A DNA stretch of 64,000 nt from Lycium barbarum. Lineage: Eukaryota; Streptophyta; Magnoliopsida; Solanales; Solanaceae. Both the position numbers and the translations under genes were made by a program. The stretch covers positions 62,339,821 through 62,403,820 of the forward strand of contig NC_083346.1 in NCBI RefSeq assembly GCF_019175385.1. Direction: 5' to 3'. This document shows positions 43,235 to 53,925 of this stretch, piece after piece (position 1 is the first letter of the stretch; the number at the start of each line of letters is the position of its first letter). Below the pieces are notes generated by a model, which saw only the letters and a list, made by a program, of their open reading frames with translations, ran no database searches and was not told the origin of the DNA.

Positions 43235-46214
43235 TGTCACGACCCAACCCTGTAGGCCGTGACTTGTGCCCGAGTTGGACACTCATATTCCCTGTTAACT
43301 ATAATCTTTTATAACCAACATATTATGAACTTATTTGTATAAAAAGGCAGGACGTTATTTTAAAGCTGTCACAATTCTGTATGTCGTAGGCACCTGTCTC
43401 CTGAGGAGTTACGATCTTCAACAACAACATATATATATCTACGCAAGCCGACAAGGCTGCCACTACACACAACATCCCAAACATATATATATATGCAAGC
43501 CGACAAGGCTGCCATTACGAATGGGTACGCCCCAAACATAAGTCGTATTCATACAACGCAACAACAACTATATACAGACCCACACAAATGTCCACAGACC
43601 TCTAAGAGTACTGACAGTATCATATGACGGGACAGGGCCCTGCCGTACCCCAAATAAACACATACATATACAACAAAAGGGAGTTATACCACAAGCTAGG
43701 CTCCGGAACAAAGGAGCACTTCAAAGTAGCTGAATAGATATCCTAGGCTGGTGGATCTCCAAAACGAACGTCTGCACTTGCGGGCATGAACGCAGCCCCC
43801 CGAAGAAAGGGGGTCAGTACGAAATATGTACTGAGCATGTAAAGTATGAAATATAGTAATAGACTCATACTGAGACAAGGTGTGTAGGACCCAATGCAAC
43901 AAACAGAAATCCATAAAACTTACCTTTGAACATAATTCATATTTATGAATCTCATACCAATATCATTATAGAGTTTAGTAGTCAAAGCTGAATAATCATT
44001 CTGTACATAACATATATAACGTGTCCCGACCCTCTAGTGAGGGGCTCGGTAATTAAAATCATGGCATCATAAACATGTACATATACGTGTCCCGGCCCTT
44101 TAGTGAGGGACTCGGTGAATAATGAACATATGCCTTCCTGGCCGCCATCCCCATATCATCATGTCATCATATCATCATATATATATATAACGTGTCCCGG
44201 CCCTCTAGTGAGGGACTCGGTGAATAATGTAATAAATATGCACACGAAAACGTGTCCTGGCCCGGGACTCAGTGAAGGATGTAACGGTAAGCACGAGCAG
44301 AATAATAAGCAACCACATACATGCAAATCATCTTTGGAGACTCAATAGATAAGTAACTAATCAGCTTTCAAGTGTCAGGATAATAATCATATTCAGTTCT
44401 TTCTAAATCTTATTACAAACCATAGCAAAGAACGTTTCAGGATTCCTATACATGTATCAATCTAACATGATATGGCTTTTGAAAGTCAAATATGACTCTA
44501 ATTATGCAATTCTTTAAGAGTAGGAATTTCCATACATCATTTGTTAGTCAATCATATAGTATGCTCGTGACAATAACATTAAGGAATGAATAGAATCATA
44601 AATTATGCTTGGAACTAGAGAGTAGAATTTACCCCAAGGTTCATATCATTTCTTACTTACGTCTAGGACATGCCTAGAAAAAGAAGGAATAGGCTTTACA
44701 TACCTTTAGCGTTTAGTCGTATTATAACTTGTACTTGCTGCCCAATGGTACTTATCCTATATCAAGATATCAAGAGCTACGATTAGTCTACGAGGGGATT
44801 CAATATGTATTTTAACGTTAACAATCCCTTTCTAACATTTAGACGACTTTCCGTTCCTATTCAAACCAACTAGTACTACAAACTAATATTGCAATCATAT
44901 TTTCAAGTATCAATCCGAACTTGGTTAAACATGACTTAAGGGAACTTTGGACAGTCCGTACATCACTCAAAACAGTCCCCTATTCACGGCCAAACAGCAC
45001 GCACAACATTACCATTTTCAATTCGCAGTTTTCCAACTTCAACTACAACGACAACAACACGTTTACAACGTTACTTATACGATTATTGGAACTGTTTTAG
45101 CATCATATTTATTCTTACAACAGCCCACAAACCATTTCAATTTCAACTTGAATCATTAAGCTTCACTTTCACTATACGTTCATAACAACAATCAACATTC
45201 AAAACGCACTAATCTACTCCTATCATTAAAACAGTCCACGGTTTGGGACTGTTTTCCTACTTCAACATAATTCATTTCTTTTACACCCCAATTCATCTTT
45301 CCATAATGCATACAATACACCACAATGTCCATAACAAAAACAATTAAAACATGACACAAAACAGTCCATAACTTCTCCTAAAGCAGTCCCCTACACGGTT
45401 TCAACACAACTACAACAACTTCATGATTTTCATCCATTTATCCATACTACAACACATTCAATTCATTCCCAATACATGTAAAAGAAGATTAAGCATCATT
45501 TCACCTAGGTCTATAGCACACGGCCCACTTCAACTTCAAGAAAAACAGTCCAATACCAACATGCACAATCATAAACATTCAATTTACCATAAAACACATG
45601 AGAAGGGATCAATTCTTACCTTGTAACTAAACCCTTCAATCGGCTAGCCCTTCACTTTCACTTCTTGAATTTTAACACTTGTTCTTGCTATTCCAATGAA
45701 TGCTACACGTTAATACACACCTTCAAGGGAGTTAAATTGCTTGAGAAACTGAAAATTTTGGATCAATTTCACTTCACCATTCTCGGCTAGCTCTAGCCGA
45801 GAGCCTCTCTTTCTATCACTAAGTTTTCTACTTTGTAAAGATGAAAATGACTTGTTTAGTTGATAATGAATGAGAATTATTACATATATATGAGTTGCAT
45901 GGGTTGGACAAGTGTCCCACTCAATATTTGGGTCAATTATCTTTGACCATTCCACTATAACTTACACGGCCACTATGGCTTATTTAATGGACTGATTTGG
46001 TTTTTTTTTTAATCCCACTTAATAATCTAATCATGGTTAATTTAATCCCAATTTTCCATTAATGCTTCTATGCCAACCGAAATTTGTAGGTAACTTGTGA
46101 CTTGAAACGAAACCGGAAGTTAAAGTCTCTACTTCGTATCTTAAAATAGTCTTGTCTTTAACTTGTCGCGTTTAGTTTAAAAAGTACCAATATATGAAAA
46201 TATGGGATATAACA
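43235..46214 (-). mobile_element. Solo LTR-4, - strand, inserted in NC-2 5' LTR
   Basis: 2980 bp, TGTCACGACCC at 43235 to GGGATATAACA at 46214, with a perfect TSD TGTAC (43230-43234 and 46215-46219) inside the last tandem-repeat unit. It resembles the Tek-2 LTR. It carries the twin hairpin with C/G-type stem 2 (CCCCC/GGGGG, 43796-43834), CCGGCCCTCTAGTGAGGGA modules (44025-44270), AACAGTCC repeats in 44950-45560, and a donor-like ACAAG/GTAAGA on the - strand (about 45618). No internal region. Confidence 0.92.
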
Positions 46215-46948
46215 TGTACGTTCCACAACACTAACAGTTATACTATAATCTATGACTGTCATACGCCGTAAAGTCAAATTCAGTTATATAGAGTTACACA
46301 GATATTGTCACATGTTGGCCACAGATGCATTCAATCATTGAGATTGTTTTTCATGATTCATCTGTACTTGATTTTCTTATGCTTTATATACTCAGTACAT
46401 ATTCCGTACTGACCCCCTTTCTTCGGGGGGCTGCGTTTCATGCTCGCAGGTACAGATAGTCGGTTTGGTGACCCTTCAGCATAGGACTTCTACTCAGCTG
46501 TCTTGGAGAGCTCCGTTGTTCCGGAGTCTAGACTTTTGGTTTAAATCTTATGATATATATATGTATATGTTATCCAGGGGTACGACGGGGCCCTGTCCCG
46601 TCATATTTCGCTATGTCTATACGATGTGCTATGGATATGTTTGTCTATAGTGGCAGCCTTGTCGGCTTGCTTATGGTGTTGATATGTAGTGGCAGCCTTG
46701 TCGGCTTGCTTATGGTGTTGATATGTAGTGGCAGCCTTGTCGGCTTGTGTATCATATTGTGTTTGATCGGTTGTGACTCTTCAAGAGACAGGTTATCTGG
46801 ATATATACGTATGATGACGTTATGAACCTTTGGAGCTCTTTTGGAAGTTTCCATATTGTTCTTAGATTCAGTTTGACTATATGTAACAGGTTCGTATATG
46901 GGTGCCAGTTCGGGCACTAGTCATGGCCCACGGGGTTGGGTCGTAACA
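46215..46948 (+). repeat. NC-2 5' LTR, second segment
   Basis: Continues from TSD TGTAC. Twin hairpin at 46392-46430; three units of a 39-bp repeat (TAGTGGCAGCCTTG, at 46648, 46687 and 46726) against two in the 3' LTR. Ends GGGTCGTAACA. Confidence 0.9.
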
Positions 46949-46952
46949 AATG

Positions 46953-46964
46953 TGGTATCAGAGC
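46953..46964 (+). promoter_or_regulatory. NC-2 primer-binding site
   Basis: TGGTATCAGAGC, 4 nt after the LTR end; initiator tRNA-Met type. Confidence 0.95.
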
Positions 46965-47005
46965 AGTTCATCCTCGGAGTGTCTACAGACCGTGTCTAGT
47001 AGAGT

Positions 47006-47045
47006 CTTGTTTATCGGTGTGTTGTGCACCACATCTATAAACAGG
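47006..47045 (+). other. NC-2 leader stem-loop with GTGCAC loop
   Basis: CTTGTTTATC.GGTGTG, loop TTGTGCAC, CACATCTATAAACAGG. Palindrome GTGCAC at 47024-47029. Confidence 0.78.
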
Positions 47046-47140
47046 AAGCTACAGGGCATTTAGGATGTTGCCTTTCCTTCATATCTAAGATCGTGAAATA
47101 GAGCCCAGTCATAGGAAATGAAATTCCTTATACTAACCTT

Positions 47141-50100
47141 TGATTTCAGCTGAAGGACTACATCGACAGAGGAAAGTGACTGATGATATTAGAAGCTACA
47201 CAGTACACAGGTAAGCCACGGTGCTAAAGAGGCATATCGGGTAAGGTAAGAATATTGGAGATATGATTGAAATGTAAAGTTGAAGAATGAAAGGGAAGGT
47301 AGATAGGAAGGTATAACAGGACATATCGTTAAAGGATCAGGTAAGTTTCGACATCTTTATACTTTCACCCGAATTGGGAGCCCTGTGTGGCTATGACAGA
47401 ATATAATATATATGAATATATGTTGGCCCTGTGAGGCATTGTTGGTATTTCCTGCGTGCAGGTTTTAGGGATAGTGAGAAATACAGAGTAAACTTTGCCA
47501 AAATTTTCCTAGAAATAAAAAGAGAATGAGATATAGGTTCGTAATATTCTTGAAAGGTCGTGTGAATAGTAATGATAGGATTTGACTAAGTGGTGAGTAC
47601 AGCTGACTTCAAGAAATATGTTAACTGTTGAATTGATGGTAATAGTAATTATGAAGTCGATATCAATATGGTAAAAAAAAGGAAATGCTAGGACAATTTG
47701 GAAGGGCTTGTGATAATAAGAGATGATTTAGAAAAGGCTGGCAAATTTTAATAGAGTGTTATATTGAGGTATCAACTGAATTGACAAGCAGGGATAAATT
47801 ACGACGAGTTTATAGTTAGAAGAAGTAATAGTATGATTGAGACAAGAGTACAGAGGAAGAAGAATTGTGACGAATATGAATGTATTGGTAAGACAGCTTG
47901 TGAGGTATTAAGGATAAGATTGACCAAGAAGGGTAAAAGGTTAACAAGTGTTACGTTATAGGATTGATTATGCGATGTAATCTGAATACCATAAGCATTA
48001 TTATAGAAATGAGTAAAGCCTAGTGAGGAAATGACTAAAAGATATGACGTGATCTATGCGATTAAAGTATAAAGGCAAATGCAAAATGGAAAGGCAAGGT
48101 ATAGAACGAATAAGAAAGACTTATAAAGTCCTATAGGGAATGTTCAGAATAGAGATTATGTGATAACGAAAATGAAAGCGAGCACAAGAAAAGAAGGAGT
48201 TAATTGAAAGAAGGAAATAAGAAGGAAACGAGCGAGATAACAGTACAGTAATAGGTTACGACATGTATAGCCGAGAACACGAGTAATATAAGTGACAGAG
48301 TAGTGAAAGACCAAACTACAAAAAGATGAGCAACGAAGCAGAATGAGTGCCAGAAAATGACTGGTATGATAAGAGCAAATAGGGATGAACAGATTACTTT
48401 TTGGAAATGAGAAAAGGGGTTGTGTAGAAGTAGTGTTTTCCGAAGGATATAGAGGTAGCATAAGATTCCTCGTGTACAGAATAAAAGTTGAACATAGACT
48501 TGAGACATGGTAAGGGAATTCTAAAGGGAACACCTAAGATAGACGTGATTAATTGAGTACGAGTATAGAACAAAAGGGAAATATATAGCTATGAACTTAA
48601 AGGTGTAGTACGACGACAAGGTGCTAAGATAAGAATGTCATTAAGATGAACTTGATATGATTTTGAGTAAGTTAGAAGTCAGTGTTGGGTACACAACAAG
48701 GGTAAAAGGGCATAAGGCATAAAGGAGTACTACGCGTATATGACTTCATCTCGGAAATAGTGAAATCCTTAGTGGACAAGGATTGTGGATTTGCGAAACA
48801 ACTGATGTATTGTGAATTTATTAGAAGAAACAAATGATATCCGTTGGGACAAAGAAGGTGTTATAAGAAAACTTGGAACATTTATCATTAGAATATAAGT
48901 GCTACTGAATGGAGAATTTGAAACGACGATAAGCACTACCTAATTACTGATTGGGATGAATGGAGTGTGGCTTCGGACAAATTGCTACATTAATTACATT
49001 ACTCGAGTACCAACCATCAGACAAGATTTTGTACTATATATCGAGAGTTCTCAGGGCCTCATGATTGTGTTGGAGTTTCATACGTAGGTAATCTAAGTTA
49101 TAAATGATAAAGGAGAGACACGGATATGGTATAGATACAACCCCAAAGGGGGAAAGCGGGTGAGCGAAATGCAAGTGCGAGATGGAAATAATTGACGCTG
49201 CAACACGTTTAATGTGAATTCCTAAACTATAAGTGAGATCCCTTGCTGAAACAAATTAGTGAGAATTGAAGGCCAACAATAAACAGATAAAAGCCAAGAC
49301 GGCATTTGAGACAGTGCTGAGAATTATGGATAAAGACCTTGGATAATATGACATCAGAAGGTGGAGGCTTATAAAAAAAATGACGAGGAATACGACAAGA
49401 AAATGGTAACGAGTAACTTAAAAGGATATTAGAAAGAATAGCAAGGATATACGAGATTAGAGGTTAAGATGCCGACGACGGATTTATTGGCTGATGATAT
49501 TGTGATTTATAAGTAGCAAATGAGGAAGGATAGGGAATCCCCTATAGTAGAATATGAGGAAATTGAAAGGAAAGTAAAGGAAGGGAAAGGAGTATGATAA
49601 AACAGACACAGCAAGTGAGTTTTGGTACAATAAGATATGTAGAGCAGATTAAATCACGAGAAGGAAAGGCTATGACTAAGACTGGATGCACTTCGTACGA
49701 ATTGTATAAGAATAGTTATGCAACCTACGAATGTTTGTATGCTAAGGACGATACCAAGTAAGTACTTGATAAGAAGGGTAAGAATTCAGTAACAACAATG
49801 TGATTGCGATATTTTGGATGAATAACAGATAGGTATAAGATGGTTTGAGGCAAAACTACAGAGATATAATTAGTACTGAAGGCAAAAGCCATAGTTGAGC
49901 CTTGATATCAATTAAAAGATATAAAGAAAAGGATATAGGGTCTACATAGAGACGGGCGAGGCGACACTAAGGTATTTTCGGGGTTGATTTGAGCACCTAC
50001 ACATACTTGTGTAAAGATTGCAATAGGATGCGTGGTAGGAGAACTAAGAGCAAATTTGAGTAAAAGGGCAATAGAGGAGTTTGAATCAAAAATAAAGAAA

Positions 50101-50903
50101 CGACACGAGATAATATGCCCAAAGTAGTGTCAGTTACGTTAAGGGAAATTGCAAAATGATTTAAACGAGACAATTAGAACAGGCAAGTTACTAGTTACTA
50201 GATGACAGTAAAGCTATAATATGAGGAGACCCTAGCGCTATTTGATAGCCAACCCTAAAGATCGAGATCAAGGAGTTAAAGACCTTTAAAAGAAAGTCAG
50301 AAAGTGACACATGATGCTGAGGATTCCAGAATACGGGCTATAACAACAGAGTAAAGCAAAGATATTGGAGTGGAAAGATGTTACCCTCTAGGAAGTTCAT
50401 TTTACTCGTAGAACCTGCGAAGGGCCTACAGGTTACCAGAGGCATGCAATGCTCCAGGGATATTAAATTCTAATGAACCGACGAGGGACGTCTACGCATT
50501 ACAAGATCTTGTTTAAAGATAAGGAGGCAAAGTGAAGTGAACGATACATCATGTTAAGGGAAAAGAGTCGAATTATGACTACATACACCATGAGTACAAG
50601 TCTGAATCAATCAATGACAGTACAACTGAACAGTATGCAGATAAGAGAGACAGTAACACTTCAGCAGAACAGCTCGCAATACAGCTGATAACCAACTGTG
50701 AAACAAAGGGAAGGGCAAAGACAACGACGTGGAATAATTGCCTCGAGGAGCAACGGAAGAAGGAGATGGTACAGGAATGACTATGTGGAGGCCTGAAATG
50801 CGTTATAATGAATTCTAGCGAATCGACCAATGAAAGGGGTATGTGAAGGGCATCATTAAATAAGAGAACACTTGAGAAAGTATTCAGAATTCAGGATCGG
50901 TTT
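47141..50903 (+). other. NC-2 internal domain, non-coding
   Basis: Similarity to gag-pol elements stops exactly at TGATTTCAG (47141-47149), where others have the gag ATG. A short piece (47420-47520: CCCTGTGAGG ... TTTGCCAAAATTTTC) resembles the post-pol region of Tek-1 (23085-23180). The remaining 3.4 kb is purine-rich on the + strand, collinear with NC-1, and has no forward frame of note. The antisense frames 48156-48533 and 48200-48508 are pyrimidine-rich, overlap each other in two frames, and are not supported as a gene. Confidence 0.75.
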
Positions 50904-50939
50904 AACATTCGAGGACGAATTTTATAAAGGGGGGAAGGA
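50904..50939 (+). promoter_or_regulatory. NC-2 polypurine tract with stem-loop
   Basis: AACATTCG-AGGA-CGAATTTT (one mismatch in the 3' arm), then AAAGGGGGGAAGGA and the LTR at 50940. Confidence 0.88.
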
Positions 50940-53538
50940 TGTTATACCCCGTATATTTATACGTCGAATTATTCGCAAGAAAATCGACTCAAGTTAAAGA
51001 CGGGGTCATTTTCGGACACGAAATAGAAACTTTTAATTTTCAATTTTAAATTAGAACAATTGTTTATAAATTTTATTTAGTGTAAAAATATTATTGGAGA
51101 TTAGGAATTAATTAATTTTGATTAGATTATTAAGTGAGAATTAGTGATTAATTAAATTAATTAATTTAATTTTTAGTTTGTGGGTCCCACCCGTTTTAAT
51201 TAAAAAAATGAAATGACAAATCAAACAAAATGTGGGTGAGTCATGGGGGGGGGGGGGGGGGAACGTGTCCAATAAATGGACACCATATATATTTAGGATT
51301 AGATGAACAAAATTTCATTTTTGCTTCCATTTTCAAGAAAAATCAAAGAAAAAAAAAAGAGATCACAACTCAACGATGGCTGTTCTTGGCCAGCCATGGT
51401 GTTGAAGGAGAAATTTTTTCTTGAATATTTGGAGAAAATTCCAAGTGATTTGCAAGCTCAACGAGGTTATAGCAACATTGGATTTTAAGTTGGAGAAGAA
51501 GAAATTGTAAAATTGGAGCAATTGAGCGTGGAAATTCCTCCGAGAAAAATTTGGTAAGATTTTCTTGTTTTATGGTGTAATTATGTTAATGGTGTTGTAA
51601 TGAAAGGATTAAAATTGGATTGGACGAAATTGGAATTAAGGAAATGCATGAAATTGATATTATAGGAAATTGTGGGTTGAAATGGATTTAGAGAAGTTGT
51701 TGGGTTGTTAGAATTGTTATGGGCTGAATTGTGAGAATTTCGTATGTATATCTCTGTTGTTGGTATTTCTGTGTTAACAGGAGAATAATTGGAAATTCTG
51801 GTTAGGCGAATATATAGGGGAAATGCTGCCCGATTTTCGTTAAGGCCTTAAATAGTGAAAAACCCTAAAACGAGGAATATAAGTTAAAAGAATAAGTTCT
51901 ATAATTGATGGCCTACGGATTTACGAATTAGAAAATATAGTTACTAACGATAACGTTACTCTTATATTAAATAGGCTAAAAGAGCGACGAGGCGAACAGA
52001 TTTACGAATAGTCGCTAACAGGTATGTAAAGTTGTCCCTTCTTTCTTTTGGCATGTCCTAGACTTAAGTGATGACTGATATGAACTTTGGGGTAACTCTA
52101 TTCATAAGTTCCGAATGTGATTCATAATTCTTATTCACTTCTTGATGTTAGAACTTTTAAGTGATTAAGTTTTCCCCTCGAGTTTTCTATGCGTTGGATA
52201 GTAGTTGATATATGTAACACTCTACCCTTAGAGACTGTGGAAATATTCGTATCGTTGGCCTCTTATGTTTTATGTTCATAATTCCCAGAGACTTTTCATG
52301 TTAGCTTCTTGTGTCACCAGATGAGTTCAGAGTATCCTTTTCCGAGTTTTACATGCATGTATATGTATTATATATGGATCGGGCCGTACGTTCCTCGGCA
52401 CTAACATATTATATTATATATATGGATCGGGCCGTACGTTCCTCGGCACTAACATATTATATTATATATGGATCGGGCCGTACGTTCCTCGGCACTAACA
52501 TATTATATTATATATGGATCGGGCCGTACGTTCCTCAACACTATTATATTATATATGGATCGGGCCGTACGTTCCTCGACACTAACATAGTATATTATAT
52601 ATGGATCGGGCCGTACGTTCCTCGGCACTAACATAGTATATTATATATGGATCGGGCCGTACGTTCCTCGGCACTAACATATTATATTATATATGGATTG
52701 GGCCGTAGGCTCCTCGGTACTATTATATTATATATAGATCGGGCCGTACATTCCTCGGCACTATTATATTATATATGGATCGGGTTGTACGTTCCACAGC
52801 ACTAACAGTTATACTATAATCTATGCCTGTCATACGCCGTAAAGTCAAATTCAGTTATATAGAGTTACGCAGATATTGTCACATGTTGGCCACAGATGCA
52901 TTCAATCATTGAGATTGTTTTTCATGATTCATTTGTACTTGATGTTCTTATGCTTTATATACTCAGTACATATTCCGTACTAACCCCCTTTCTTCGGGGG
53001 GCTGTGTTTCATGCCCGCAGGTACAGATAGTCGGTTTGGTGACCCTTCAGCATAGGACTTCTACTCAGCTATCTTGGAGAGCTCCGTTGTTTCGGAGTCT
53101 AGACTTTTGGTTTAAATCTTATGATATATATGTATATGTTATCCAGGGGTACGACGGGGCCCCATCCCGTCATATTTCGCTATTCGTACTCTTAGAGATC
53201 TGTAGACATATTTGTAGGTTGTGTATAAGTTTGTTCAGCTGTGTCTATACGATGTGCTATAGATATGTTCGTCTATAGTGGCAGCCTTGTCGGCTTGCTT
53301 ATGGTGTTGATATGTAGTGGCAACCTTGTCGGCTTGCGTATCATATTGTGTTTGATCAGTTGTGACTCCTCAGGAGACAGGTTATCTGGATATATACGTA
53401 TGATGACGTTATGAACCTTTGGAAGTCTTTTGCAAGTTTCCATATTGTTCTTAGATTCAGTTTGACTATATGTAACAGGTTCGTATATGGGTGCCCAGTT
53501 CGGGCACTAGTCATGGCCCACGGGGTTGGGTCGTGACA
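50940..53538 (+). repeat. NC-2 3' LTR, 2599 bp
   Basis: Complete copy with 17-G run (51245-51261), dyad and TATA (51265-51293), strong donor-like TTTG/GTAAGATTTT (GT 51554), box GGGGAAATGCTGCCCG (about 51820), AGGTATGTAAAG (about 52020), tandem repeat (52374-52800) and twin hairpin (52963-53001). Short forward frames in the tandem repeat are by-products. Confidence 0.93.
52374..52800 (+). repeat. 41-48 bp tandem repeat, 3' LTR copy of NC-2
   Basis: Ten units at 52374, 52422, 52468, 52514, 52555, 52601, 52647, 52693, 52734 and 52775. Core ATGGATCGGGCCGTACG, then TTCCTCGGCAC and an AT-rich end of variable length. Confidence 0.93.
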
Positions 53539-53869
53539 TCATCAACCCATTTATATATGCAACCAACCACAATGACAGTGTCCCACTATGGCATGGACGA
53601 ATCAGATTCGGCCATGTTGTAGTGGGGTCCATTAAGTACACTAATTAACTTAATTAATCATTAATCCCAACTTAATAATCTAATCATGATTAATTAATCC
53701 CTAATCTCCACTAATATTCCTACACTAACTGAAATTTACCATCAAATCGTGCACTTATTAAAATCGGAATTAAAAAGTCCTTGTCTCATATCTCAAATGT
53801 AATCTTGTCCTAGAACTTATGTCGATTAGCTTACGAATAATCCAACATAAAAAAATACGGGATATAAGA
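53539..53869 (-). repeat. Tek-2 3' LTR, second segment
   Basis: Starts with TSD TCATC and ends GATATAAGA, a mutated TATAACA terminus. The adjoining polypurine tract (53870-53881) is decayed and the family dyad is absent. Confidence 0.8.
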
Positions 53870-53925
53870 TCCTTACTACCCTGTATTCAGATGCCTCGCA
53901 GGGCCACAATAACATATAGTCTTAT

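Larger units (their letters stand above)
41560..53538 (+). mobile_element. NC-2: complete non-coding (LARD-like) LTR retrotransposon
   Basis: Perfect TSD TCATC (41555-41559 and 53539-53543). 5' LTR 41560-46948 (interrupted by solo LTR-4), primer site, internal domain 46949-50939, polypurine tract, 3' LTR 50940-53538. Termini TGTTATACNCCG...GGGTCGT(G/A)ACA. No gag, protease, RT or integrase similarity in the 4-kb internal domain. The leader up to TTTCAG and a short post-pol untranslated motif match the gag-pol elements, so it derives from that group and has replaced its coding part by purine-rich sequence shared with NC-1. LTRs are similar apart from tandem-repeat copy number. Confidence 0.92.

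Noticed and set aside
48156..48533. Antisense frame of 125 codons in NC-2, with a related frame at 9-290 in NC-1
   Set aside because: Pyrimidine-rich strand gives few stops by composition; the NC-1 match is split over two frames in NC-2, so the frame is not conserved.
52374..52800. Regular repeat array resembling CRISPR
   Set aside because: Units are contiguous with no unique spacers, and the array is inside a plant LTR with a second copy in the other LTR.
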